Below, in pieces: positions 25,497 to 33,599 of a DNA stretch of 64,000 nucleotides (its first letter is position 1; each line of letters starts with the position of its first letter). The stretch comes from Nocardia jejuensis NBRC 103114. GTDB lineage: Bacteria; Actinomycetota; Actinomycetes; Mycobacteriales; Mycobacteriaceae. The notes under the pieces are model-generated. The model saw only the letters and a program-made list of their open reading frames with translations, was not told the origin of the DNA and did not search any database. Both the position numbers and the translations under genes were made by a program. The stretch lies in the NCBI RefSeq assembly GCF_001613145.1, contig NZ_BDBU01000027.1, positions 62,001 to 126,000 of the forward strand. Direction: 5' to 3'.

Positions 25497-26168
25497 ATGG
25501 CGACCAAGTCACACCGCGGCGAGCGTCGCACCGAAGCGCTGTCGAAGGATCGCATCGTGGCCGCGGCGATCGACATCCTCGACGCCGACGGTGAGGCGGC
25601 GCTGACCTTCCGGGCGCTGACCGCGCGCCTGGCGACCGGCGCGGGTGCGATCTACTGGCACGTCGCGAACAAGGACGAGTTGCTCGCCGCGGTCACCGAC
25701 GATGTGCTGTCCCGTGTGATGTCCGATGCCGCAAGCGATTCCGAGCCCGCTCGGGCGATACGCGCGATCGCGCTCGGCGTGTTCGACGCGATCGACGCGC
25801 ATCCCTGGATCGGCACCCAGCTCAATCGCGAATCCGGTCAGTCCGCCATGCTGGAGATCTTCGAGCGGGTGGGGGTTCAGCTCCGGGCGCTCGGCGTCCC
25901 CGCGGGTTCCCGGTTCGACTCCGCCTCGGCGCTGGTCAACTACATCCTCGGGGTGGCCGCCCAGAATGCCGCCGCGGCGCGCCTCAACGCGCACCTCACG
26001 GATCGGTCCGCTCACCTCGCGGCCATTGCCGCTCGGTGGCAGCAGCGCGACCCCGCGCTGTATCCGTTCGTCCACGAGGTGGCCGCCCAGCTTCGCGACC
26101 ACGACGACCGTGATCAATTCCTGGCCGGGATCGATCTCATCCTCGCGGGCATCGCGACACTGCACTGA
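25497..26168 (+). CDS. TetR-family regulator (TetR/TetR_C type)
   Basis: 223 residues. N-terminal HTH: RIVAAAIDILDADGEAALTF, then ALTARLATGAGAIYWHVANKDELLAA, where the YWHV/KDELL pattern is that of classical tetracycline repressors. C-terminal ligand-binding domain follows. ATG at 25497 (MATKSHRGERR), with an in-frame ATG at 25488 as alternative. Divergent from the TetX-like gene with two operators between; likely represses both until its ligand binds. Confidence 0.88.
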   Translation: MATKSHRGERRTEALSKDRIVAAAIDILDADGEAALTFRALTARLATGAGAIYWHVANKDELLAAVTDDVLSRVMSDAASDSEPARAIRAIALGVFDAIDAHPWIGTQLNRESGQSAMLEIFERVGVQLRALGVPAGSRFDSASALVNYILGVAAQNAAAARLNAHLTDRSAHLAAIAARWQQRDPALYPFVHEVAAQLRDHDDRDQFLAGIDLILAGIATLH

Positions 26169-26426
26169 GCATTTCGGGGTAAAACGACACAGGTTCGTCG
26201 TTCTTGCTGTGGGTGCCGGCTGGGTCGCTCGAGGGTAGCCCTGGATCAGAATTACCCGCCGAACAGGAATTCGGCCGATGGCTGACCGTCCACTCGCAGT
26301 TCTGACATGCGTTCATTTCGGATTCTGATCCGTAACACGTTCCACCATGATCAAATGAGCCCAACACGGGTGCATCAGCGCCTCGATGACGATGTCGAGG
26401 GGCACCCGCTGTACGTGGGAGAAACA

Positions 26427-27287
26427 ATGGTGGACAGAAGAATGCAGCGGACGGCCGGTACCTTGGCCGCGTTCGCGGTGGCGGCCGGCTTCGCGGTCGC
26501 GGCGATGCCCGGCACGGCCTCGGCCGCACCCGGGACGATCACCTGGAACGACGGGAACAGCAAGTTCACCCGTACGGTGTCGAACACCAATCCGGTTGTC
26601 GGTGACACCATCACCGTCACGACGATGTTCGAGCGCACCGGTATTCCGGTCGAGTACATCTACTCGGTCAAGGATCTGCACCCCTCCTGCCTGACCCCCG
26701 TCGCGGGCTCGGCGAAGATGGGCGGCGACCAGGTCCAGCTCGACACCTCGTCCTCGGACTGGGTGCGCGCGGAGTTCGGCATCACCAAGTACCCGGTGTA
26801 CCCGAACATCAATCCGAAGTCGCAGACCTTCGAGGTGCAGTACAAGGTGGGCGTCAACTGCGCCCGGGACACCCCGCTGCCGACCTCCATGCACTACGGC
26901 GGTTCGCTCGGTGACGGCACCTACCAGGGCAAGGGGCCGAACATCACGGTCTCCAGCGACGCCACCTCCACCACCTCGATCACCGATGTGTCGGGCGCCA
27001 AGACCGGCGTGGCCGTCACCCTCGAGGCGACGGTATCCCCGGCGGCCGCGGGCGGCACCGTTCAGTTCAAGGCGGGCGACAACGTCCTGGGCGACATCCC
27101 CGTCAACGCCAACGGCAAGGCCACGATCGTCTGGACCCCCGGCGCCGCCGGTTCCTACACCATCGGCGCCACCTTCTCCGGCCGCAGCGGCGTAGCCGGA
27201 TCCACCACCACCAAGGTGGTCACCGTGGCCGAACAGCCCACCGACCCCGGCCCCACCAAGCCCAGCACCGGATCCTTCGGCTCCTGA
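26427..27287 (+). CDS. Secreted Ig-like domain protein
   Basis: 286 residues. Signal peptide MVDRRMQRTAGTLAAFAVAA ending around TASAAPG; first domain with two cysteines (HPSCLT and VNCARD); second domain near residues 190-275 is a bacterial Ig-like (Big_3) repeat with VTLEATVSPAAAGGTVQFK and the ending SYTIGATFSGRSG. No cell-wall sorting motif or membrane anchor, so it is released or loosely wall-bound. Ends in a strong terminator. Function unknown, perhaps adhesion. Confidence 0.82.
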   Translation: MVDRRMQRTAGTLAAFAVAAGFAVAAMPGTASAAPGTITWNDGNSKFTRTVSNTNPVVGDTITVTTMFERTGIPVEYIYSVKDLHPSCLTPVAGSAKMGGDQVQLDTSSSDWVRAEFGITKYPVYPNINPKSQTFEVQYKVGVNCARDTPLPTSMHYGGSLGDGTYQGKGPNITVSSDATSTTSITDVSGAKTGVAVTLEATVSPAAAGGTVQFKAGDNVLGDIPVNANGKATIVWTPGAAGSYTIGATFSGRSGVAGSTTTKVVTVAEQPTDPGPTKPSTGSFGS

Positions 27288-27304
27288 TCGCTGACGCTCG
27301 AACC

Positions 27305-27335
27305 CCAACGGCCCGAGGATATCTCGGGCCGTTGG
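27305..27335 (+). terminator. Hairpin terminator after Ig-like protein gene
   Basis: 13-bp perfect stem CCAACGGCCCGAG/CTCGGGCCGTTGG with loop GATAT, 17 bases after the stop codon. Confidence 0.85.
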
Positions 27336-27488
27336 CGTAGGCGGGGGGATGTCACCGGCGGCTGCCACACCGGCCGCGTCCGGCGGGTGGGCCCGGCCGG
27401 TTTGGTCCAGTGGCTCTCCAGCTCAACGGGATTCGCTGGTCGGCCCGGCCTCGTATGCGCGGGTCGTCCAGCCGGTTTTCTCTCGGGC

Positions 27489-27719
27489 TTAGTCGATCCA
27501 TCCGAGAGAGCAGGTGCCGCTGGCGCCCGCGGACAGCGTCCGGCGGAGATCCTCCAGCGCGCAGAAGAGCTGCTTGGGGGCGTTCGCGCTGCCGCTGTCG
27601 GCGACCTGATCGCTGGCGGGGGCCGGGCTCGCCGGCGCGGCGGTCGCCGGCACTGTAGCGAACGCGGGGGCGAGAATCATTGCGCCGGTGAACATCGCGG
27701 CACCGAGACGAGTTCGCAT
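27489..27719 (-). CDS. Small secreted protein of unknown function
   Basis: 76 residues: signal peptide MRTRLGAAMFTGAMILAPAF ending near ATAAPA, then a short mature part with two cysteines (LFCALEDLRR and SGTCSLGW) that can form a disulfide. ATG at 27719 with GAAAGGA eight bases upstream. Such ~75-residue exported proteins are common in Nocardia and mycobacteria; no family recognised. Confidence 0.7.
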   Translation of the reverse strand: MRTRLGAAMFTGAMILAPAFATVPATAAPASPAPASDQVADSGSANAPKQLFCALEDLRRTLSAGASGTCSLGWID

Positions 27720-27842
27720 ACAGAGGTCCTTTCGGGGAGTGGGCGGAATCGCGCCGCGGACCGAACCTATCCAGGCGTGCCCGGCCTGGACAGCCCCGGA
27801 AAGCGTTGTCACCGGAAAGGCGGGGACATCTCGGGTGAATAG

Positions 27843-27858
27843 TCGAACATATGTTCGA
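27843..27858. promoter_or_regulatory. SOS box (LexA-binding site)
   Basis: Perfect 16-bp palindrome TCGAACATATGTTCGA, matching the actinobacterial LexA consensus TCGAAC-N4-GTTCGA. It lies 9-24 bases upstream of the -10 box TAAGCT (27867-27872) of the DUF222 fragment, where bound LexA would block the promoter. Confidence 0.88.
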
Positions 27859-27879
27859 TGATCGGGTAAGCTGCGCCGG

Positions 27880-28197
27880 GTGACCACACATTCGACCGCG
27901 CTGGCGCCGAACGCTCCAGCCTCGGGATGGCCGGAACTGACCGATGTCGACCTGCTGCGCACCCTCGTGGAAACCGAACGCCGCCGGAGGCGACTGAATG
28001 CCGCCATGCGCGCGGCCGTCGCCGAAGCCGAACGTCGCGGCCTCGCCGCGGACACCGGCTATCGGGACACCGTGGAACTGCTGACCGACCTGTTGCGGAT
28101 CAGCGCCGAGGACGCGCGCCATAGAATCGAATCCGCGGCTCCGCAGGTGCGCTCGCGTTCCAGAAAGGTGTGGAGGGTGCTGGCTGCGGCGAGCTGA
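27880..28197 (+). pseudogene. DUF222 / 13E12-repeat family protein, truncated
   Basis: 105 residues covering only the N-terminal part of a DUF222 protein (LTDVDLLRTLVETERRRRRL, MRAAVAEAERRGLAADTGY, LLRISAEDARHRIESAA), a family usually 350-500 residues long with a C-terminal HNH nuclease. After residue ~88 the sequence no longer resembles the family and stops; no HNH remnant was found downstream. GTG start, TAAGCT seven bases upstream and a LexA box before it, so expression would be damage-induced. Probably a decayed gene; a functional short form cannot be excluded. Confidence 0.7.
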
Positions 28198-28372
28198 GGC
28201 CGAGGCGTGCTCTCGCCTGGTTCGGTTATCCGCGACTCCGGCTCGAAGAACTCGAGTGAGCTGTGATGCCGCGGGGGCGCGCCGACCGATTCGGTCGGCG
28301 CGGACCGGTGGAAGGTGAAGGGGCTGTGCGGGTTCGGCATCGTCCGCGCACCAGGCGTCGACTGTCGAGTGG

Positions 28373-29122
28373 TTACGGGCGAGGCATGGCGGCGGGCGGG
28401 CGGAGCCGGGTGATGGCCCGGGTGGCGAGCCCCGCGCCGCGCATCAGCCACTTGAAGGCCGTGCTCGAGGGGCCCGGCACGATTCCGGCGAGCTGTACGC
28501 CGTCGAGCAGGTCGTAGAGCGTTTCGCCCTCGTACATCAGGTGATCGGTGTTGAAGTGGTATCGGTCCACGGCGGTGCACTGGATGAACGCGCCGTTGCC
28601 CGGGATGGTGGCGGCGTCCGCTCCGTAGGGATGCAGTTTCAACGGTCCGACGAGGTGACCACTACCGAAGTAGCGCACGACTATTCGGACTTCGCCGTCG
28701 GGTGTCAGGTCGATGTAGCACTGGCCGGGTATCGGGTCGTAACGCCAGTCGGGGATGGCGTCGAAGAACGCGAAGTTGTAGGCCACGAATTCGTCGAGGC
28801 CGACCATGGTCGCGCCGAGCGTGGTCACATCCTTGTAGCGCAGATCCGCGGTGTAGAGCTCGTGGTTGTGGCTCATGTCCCGGGTCTGCCAGCTCCACCA
28901 GTACTTTTTCGCCCACTCCAGGGTCCAGGCGATATCGAGGCCGTGCCCGGCGTAGAACTCGATCTTCTTCTCGTATTCGTCGAACCATTGTCGCGTCATG
29001 GCGGTCAGCGCGGACTCGTCGAGGACTTCGACCGGCTCGGCGCGGTTGGTCAGCAGCGTCGGAATCGGCTGGGCCAGGCGTGGCTGTAGCAATGACAGCT
29101 GGAACTGCTCGTCGGTGAACAT
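28373..29122 (-). CDS. SnoaL-like (NTF2-fold) protein
   Basis: About 249 residues, central domain resembling SnoaL/NTF2-like proteins: WFDEYEKKIEFYAGHGLD, LYTADLRYKDVTTLGATMVG and DEFVAYNFAFFDAIPDWRYD, then strands ending in GDGA-type turns. Such folds act as cyclases, isomerases or hydroxylation partners on small lipophilic substrates. Start at ATG 29122 is favoured by GGAG six bases upstream; ATG at 29134 is the alternative. Divergent from a TetR gene with a palindrome between, so likely its regulated target. Confidence 0.7.
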   Translation of the reverse strand: MFTDEQFQLSLLQPRLAQPIPTLLTNRAEPVEVLDESALTAMTRQWFDEYEKKIEFYAGHGLDIAWTLEWAKKYWWSWQTRDMSHNHELYTADLRYKDVTTLGATMVGLDEFVAYNFAFFDAIPDWRYDPIPGQCYIDLTPDGEVRIVVRYFGSGHLVGPLKLHPYGADAATIPGNGAFIQCTAVDRYHFNTDHLMYEGETLYDLLDGVQLAGIVPGPSSTAFKWLMRGAGLATRAITRLRPPAAMPRP

Positions 29123-29136
29123 CACCTTCTCCATCC

Positions 29137-29152
29137 GGAAGCAGGTGCTTCC
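29137..29152. promoter_or_regulatory. Candidate TetR operator
   Basis: Inverted repeat GGAAGCA-GG-TGCTTCC in the short gap between the SnoaL-like gene and the TetR gene, upstream of the TetR -10 box TAAAGT (29172-29177). Confidence 0.65.
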
Positions 29153-29183
29153 TGATGAATGATGGTTCTTGTAAAGTGATGCC

Positions 29184-29789
29184 GTGTCAAGGAGCTACGG
29201 CGGGCAGACCGCGCAGGGGCGCGCCGACGACCGGCGGGCGCGCCTGATCGATGTCGGTGTCGAATTGGTTGGCACACAGGGTGTTTCCGCCCTGGGGATG
29301 CGCTCGGTCTGCCGAGAGGCGGGGCTGAGTCAGCGGTTCTTCTACGAGAGCTTCGCCGATGCGGACGCGCTGCTGCACGCGGTGTACCGGGCAGCGCTCT
29401 CTCGCCTGGAACACGCGGTGGCGTCCGCGGTGGCAGCCGGTGATCTGCATGCGGTGGTCGAGGCCGCCGCCCGTCTCATGGAGACCGATCCACGTATCTG
29501 CCGCATCCTGCTGGTCGAACCGGTCGCGGACGCACGACTGAGAGGGCATGTGCGAGAGACGATTCCGGCCATCGCGCTGGCCGCGCTCGGCGATCGCGTC
29601 ACCGGTTCGCCGGAGGACCCCAGCGTCCGGATGCGCTTCTCGGCGCTCTTCGGCGCCCTGATCTCGCTGTTCGTCGAGTGGACCGAAGGCAGCCTCGGTA
29701 CCGACCGCGACGCCTTCGCCACCCACGTGACAGCGGTCGCGATCCAACTCCTCGGTGAGCCCGGCTCCACTGGAGCACGCGGCCGATGA
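29184..29789 (+). CDS. TetR-family regulator
   Basis: 201 residues with an N-terminal HTH: RLIDVGVELVGTQGVSALGM, VCREAGLSQRFFYESFADAD. The RFFYESF pattern is the usual TetR recognition helix. TAAAGT six bases before the GTG makes a leaderless start. It probably controls the divergent SnoaL-like gene and itself through the palindrome at 29137. Ligand unknown. Confidence 0.86.
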   Translation: MSRSYGGQTAQGRADDRRARLIDVGVELVGTQGVSALGMRSVCREAGLSQRFFYESFADADALLHAVYRAALSRLEHAVASAVAAGDLHAVVEAAARLMETDPRICRILLVEPVADARLRGHVRETIPAIALAALGDRVTGSPEDPSVRMRFSALFGALISLFVEWTEGSLGTDRDAFATHVTAVAIQLLGEPGSTGARGR

Positions 29790-29880
29790 ACGGGGCGAGC
29801 GCGCCCGTTCGTGGTGGTCACAGCCCGTGCCCGATGAGCGCTCACCGCGCGCTGAGCAGCCGCTCGATGCGCCGCTGCCT

Positions 29881-29910
29881 GCCGCCGGTTCGGGCGATCG
29901 AACCGGCGGC
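29881..29910 (+). terminator. Hairpin terminator after TetR gene
   Basis: 12-bp perfect stem GCCGCCGGTTCG/CGAACCGGCGGC with a six-base loop, followed by AGCTCTTTCG. Confidence 0.75.
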
Positions 29911-29985
29911 AGCTCTTTCGGGCGGCATTCAGGTCGAGGCGAGCGCGGGCACGGACCGCCCGTTCACCTGCGCACGCCGGCGGTC

Positions 29986-30492
29986 TCAGCCGCCCAAGTT
30001 GCAGTTGCCGTCACTGGACCAGTAGCAGGTGTTCCATCCGCTGGCCGGGAATCCGACGACCTGAAGGTTCGGATTGGAGTGGCCGAAGCCGGAACTATTG
30101 AGTTGGAGATAGAAGCCGGAGGCGCCGCTGCGCCCGCCGGTGCCCCAGAGATATCCCTGATTGTTGCCCGGTCCCGTGCCCCGGTAGATGACGAAGTTCC
30201 CGTCCCCCTGCATGACCGCGAACACCTGCGAATGGCCTGAGGTCCCGGAGCACCAGACCCCGCCCAGATTGTTACTCGGCCCCGTCCCTCGATACACGCA
30301 GAAGTTGCCGTCCCCCTGCAGGATTGCGAAGGCCGCGGTCCCCTGATTCGTGGTCAGGTAGTCACCCTGGGCAAGTACATGATTCGTATCCAGAACATTG
30401 CCGATAGCGCCGGCATTGGCCTGTCCGACATTCATCGACACCATCGCGGCGACCGACATGACAACGGCGGCAACGTACTTCGTGAGCTTCAT
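29986..30492 (-). CDS. Secreted bulb-type (B-) lectin protein
   Basis: 168 residues. Signal peptide MKLTKYVAAVVMSVAAMVSM ending near GQANAG, then a B-lectin domain with two clear QxDxNxxxY mannose-site motifs, LQGDGNFCVYRGTGP and MQGDGNFVIYRGTGP, and a later SGFYLQLNSSG strand. Cysteines occur in NFCVY, VWCSG, NTCYW and GNCNL. ATG at 30492 with GGAG seven bases upstream. Likely binds mannose-type glycans outside the cell; monocot-lectin-like domains occur sporadically in actinobacteria. Confidence 0.85.
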   Translation of the reverse strand: MKLTKYVAAVVMSVAAMVSMNVGQANAGAIGNVLDTNHVLAQGDYLTTNQGTAAFAILQGDGNFCVYRGTGPSNNLGGVWCSGTSGHSQVFAVMQGDGNFVIYRGTGPGNNQGYLWGTGGRSGASGFYLQLNSSGFGHSNPNLQVVGFPASGWNTCYWSSDGNCNLGG

Positions 30493-30932
30493 ACACACAC
30501 TCCAAGGGCGAGCCGGGCCTGATCGACCCGATCTGGCGAGGAGGCTACCCAAGATCAATTGGAAGCGTGGGCGTTTCGGAATGAAGACCGCACAGACCCT
30601 CGGCATGCTCCCTCCGAGCCGCACAGCCCTTCCCGGCGGTACGTGATGGACGTCGAAACCCAGTGCGGCCCAGCAGTATCTACCAGTGCCAACGGCAGCG
30701 GTGACGCTTCGCGAAGCGACGTTTCACCGCCGCTCGGCTCGAATCGAGGAGGGAGCACACGCGATCGTGCTCAGCTTCCTCTGAAGGGTGCCGTAACTCC
30801 TGGTCGACCGGAGAGCGCCGGACGAGAGTCGGCGGGTGCAAGCGAGCACGGCAACGCGAGGACCTCCCTCGGCCGAATCCGCTGTCGGGCGGGGTCCGTC
30901 CGACAGCGCGAGTCTTCGATCCGAAGCGGGCT
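30493..30932. other. 440-bp intergenic region
   Basis: Between two minus-strand genes. It holds a 14-bp perfect palindrome CGCTTCGCGAAGCG at 30715-30728 and the hairpin at 30880-30908. No gene with coding-like composition or ribosome site was seen. Confidence 0.5.
30880..30908 (-). terminator. Hairpin terminator after YczE-type gene
   Basis: 9-bp perfect stem CGCTGTCGG/CCGACAGCG with an 11-base loop, about 25 bases beyond the stop of the minus-strand membrane gene. Confidence 0.6.
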
Positions 30933-31619
30933 CTATGACTTTGTGGGGAGAGTCTTTCGGGCCGTGTACCTCTTGTGTAGATAGAAGTACAGCTTCACGT
31001 ACTGACCGACCAGGATTGCGTTGATGATCGTTCCCTCGCGGATGAAATGGGGTGCGCCGAGGAAGATCAGGCCGATGGTTGCGGAGAGGGCGAGCAGGGT
31101 GCAGTCGAAGACGGTTTTGATATTGCCCCATTTGCGGCCGGTCTTCTGCTGGATGGTGTTCACGAACAGGTCGATGGGCATCAGCATCAGGTTGGCGCGA
31201 ATCATGAGGAACAGGCCGAAGGCCAGCATCGCGTCGGCGAGGAACAGCAGGGCGAGATTCGCCGTGTAGGGCCGCAGGGCTATCCAGCCGGTGATCGACA
31301 GGTTGAGGTCGAGCAGCAGTGCCAAGACCAGCGCGGGGACCAGTGCCAACAGGTAGCCGGCCTTGAACGCTCGCGGCCGGACCAGGAAGGTCAGCACGAG
31401 CATGATGACCTCGAGGATGAGGTTGACATTGCCCTGGCTCAGCTGGGGAACCACCAGGGTCATCGTGCGAGTGAGGCTGCTCTGCGGGGAGATGCCGATC
31501 CCCGCCCGGATGGCCAGGCTCAGCCCCAGTGTCAGGATGTAGATTCCGGCAATGTAGATGATCCAGCGTCGCACCTTGTTTCCGGTGTCGATGATCTCTG
31601 GCTGAGTGTCGTGCTGCAT
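30933..31619 (-). CDS. YczE/YitT-type membrane protein
   Basis: 228-residue integral membrane protein with five hydrophobic helices, beginning after a short N-terminus (WIIYIAGIYILTLGLSLAI, then LILEVIMLVLTFLV, LLALVPALVLALLL, LALLFLADAMLAFGLFLMI and a last one near LLALSATIGLIFLG). Motifs GIGISPQSS and LMLMPIDLFVNTIQ match the YczE/DUF6198 family, whose transported substrate is unknown. It follows the adenine-deaminase-like gene by 69 bases on the same strand; a role in moving purine-like substrates is an inference from this pairing. Confidence 0.82.
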   Translation of the reverse strand: MQHDTQPEIIDTGNKVRRWIIYIAGIYILTLGLSLAIRAGIGISPQSSLTRTMTLVVPQLSQGNVNLILEVIMLVLTFLVRPRAFKAGYLLALVPALVLALLLDLNLSITGWIALRPYTANLALLFLADAMLAFGLFLMIRANLMLMPIDLFVNTIQQKTGRKWGNIKTVFDCTLLALSATIGLIFLGAPHFIREGTIINAILVGQYVKLYFYLHKRYTARKTLPTKS

Positions 31620-31688
31620 GGTGGTCGCATCCCTTGCTCTCGAGTCCGTGCGACGAGGATCTGGTGCTGGAAAACGCTGGTGTACGCG

Positions 31689-33443
31689 CTACTTCATGAA
31701 TCCGAAACGGTCGAGCGAGATGAACAGGGTCAGCAGCTTGTTGACGACCGGTTCGCCCTCGTTGTGATTGCCGAGCTTGTCCAGCGCGTCGTCGATCGAT
31801 CGGGTCGCCTCGACCAGTTCGGCCAGGTCCATATCCGCCATCACGCCGTAGAAGTTCAGCGGCAGAACGGCTTTCACCTGCCGGTCCTCGGTCACGATGC
31901 ACCCGCCGACCAGTCCGTCCAGCTGCGCGAGGTTGTCACGCATCTCGGCGCTGTCGGTTCCGACGACCACGAAGTAGGCCGAGGGCGCGGGCCAGAACGT
32001 GGAGACCGCGCCGCGCTCGATCGAGACGCCCTTGAACACTCCGTTGACCACGTGCCGCTCACCGTCGGCGTAGCGCTGTACGAGGGAGATTCGGTTGAGC
32101 TGCGCGCCTTCGTATTCGGGCACCACCGCCCCGTCCCGGTAGGGAACCCACACTTCCTGGGCGAACTTCAGATGCCCGCGCCCGTAGACGTCGAAGAGCA
32201 GCACCTTGGCCTGCGAGCCGTCATCGGAGATCTCGATCGGGGTCAGATCGAGCTGCGCGGCGCGCAGATCATCGAGGCCGGGTTTCGGCTCCTTGGCCAG
32301 GGCCGAGTAGTCGATGCCGACCGCATCGATCAGCTTGCGGTCCGCGGCGACGAGCTTGCCGCCCTTGAACACGTACCGCGGGTTGATCTTCGACAGACTG
32401 TCCGTCAGCACGATGTCGGCGAACCGCCCCGGGCTCAGTGAGCCGAGGTCGCGGTCCCGGTGGAAGGAGCGCGCGGTGTACAGCGTGCCCATCTTGATCG
32501 CCTGGATCGGCGGCATTCCCATCTCGACGGCCAGCGAGATGACCCAGTCGATATGCCCCTGCCGCAGAACGCGATCCACCGAGATGTTGTCCGCGCACAG
32601 CTGGAAGTTCTCGGCCGGCCAGCGTCGCTTCACGATGGCGCGCAGCATGTTCCGGATGACCTCGGGACTCCCGACGCCGAACTTGATCTGCGTGTTCAAG
32701 CCGTAGCGAACGCTCTTCTCGATATCGGCTTCGTTCCAGACATCGTGGTTGTTGTCGACGCCGATGGCGGGCATGTAGTTCAGCAGCATGTCCGAGAGCG
32801 CCGTCACGCCCCAGTGGCAGTTCACGACTCCCGCGTTGCTGCGCCCGAGCGCGGACTTGCGGAAGTCGTCCGCATTGCCGGTCATGTAGGACAGGTGCGC
32901 CAGTTCCCCCAAACCGATCACCGGATCCATGCCCAGCATCGCCTCGGTGACTTCGGGTGAGGTCTTCTTGCCCGGCGCGAAGGCGTAGAGCCGGTACGGA
33001 AGCTTGTCGTGATCGGCGAACAGCACCCGAACGGCCTCGACCGCCTCCTCGCCCGTCGCGCTCGCGAAGTCGAGCGTCTCCCCGAAAACCGTTGTGGTGC
33101 CGCTGGGTACGATCGCCTCGCCGAACGCCGCCGGATGCGCGAGCTGGGACTCGAAGTGCAGGTGCGCGTCGATCAATCCGGGGATCGCGTAGAGGCCCTG
33201 ACCGTCGAAGCTCTCGCGGTAGCGCACGATCGACTCGTCCGGGTTCAGCGCGATGATGCGTTCACCGTGCACCAGAAGTGTTCCGGCGTAGACGGTTTCG
33301 CTGTGCACATCGAGGATGTGCAGGTTGCGCAGCAGTAGATCGGCTTCCTGCTCGCCCTCCAGAATGCCGAAGATCATTCGAACGTGATCGTCCTGGGCGG
33401 CCACCTGGTCGGAGCCTGCGGGTGCGGTGTCGGTCTGGGGCAT
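31689..33443 (-). CDS. Adenine-deaminase-like amidohydrolase
   Basis: 584-residue amidohydrolase-superfamily protein with the layout of bacterial adenine deaminase: N-terminal beta part, TIM barrel with metal motif PGLIDAHLHFES, a C-terminal composite domain. Metal ligands appear kept (HLH, NCHWG). The TDD-like motif of true Ade enzymes is ADN here (LCADNISVDR), and the family's DPHEI-type motif is replaced by FGETLDF, so the substrate may differ from adenine. ATG at 33443 has GAGGA upstream (GTG at 33455 alternative). Divergent LysR gene likely regulates it. Confidence 0.82.
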   Translation of the reverse strand: MPQTDTAPAGSDQVAAQDDHVRMIFGILEGEQEADLLLRNLHILDVHSETVYAGTLLVHGERIIALNPDESIVRYRESFDGQGLYAIPGLIDAHLHFESQLAHPAAFGEAIVPSGTTTVFGETLDFASATGEEAVEAVRVLFADHDKLPYRLYAFAPGKKTSPEVTEAMLGMDPVIGLGELAHLSYMTGNADDFRKSALGRSNAGVVNCHWGVTALSDMLLNYMPAIGVDNNHDVWNEADIEKSVRYGLNTQIKFGVGSPEVIRNMLRAIVKRRWPAENFQLCADNISVDRVLRQGHIDWVISLAVEMGMPPIQAIKMGTLYTARSFHRDRDLGSLSPGRFADIVLTDSLSKINPRYVFKGGKLVAADRKLIDAVGIDYSALAKEPKPGLDDLRAAQLDLTPIEISDDGSQAKVLLFDVYGRGHLKFAQEVWVPYRDGAVVPEYEGAQLNRISLVQRYADGERHVVNGVFKGVSIERGAVSTFWPAPSAYFVVVGTDSAEMRDNLAQLDGLVGGCIVTEDRQVKAVLPLNFYGVMADMDLAELVEATRSIDDALDKLGNHNEGEPVVNKLLTLFISLDRFGFMK

Positions 33444-33559
33444 GGCGGTCCTCACGTCGGTTCACGTAGTTGCAGGTGAAGGGGCCGCAGTGGCCCCTGG
33501 GCCTGGTTCTGATAGAACTCGACGTCACCGTTGCCGACAAGCATCCGTTTTCGCGCAAG

Positions 33560-33580
33560 GTGTACTCATTTTTCGTACAC
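33560..33580. promoter_or_regulatory. Candidate LysR operator
   Basis: Inverted repeat GTGTAC-N9-GTACAC in the divergent gap, 20-40 bases before the LysR start. The T-N11-A core (TAC...GTA) is typical of LysR recognition sites. Confidence 0.7.
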
Positions 33581-33599
33581 TGCGCGCAGGAGGTGAGCA

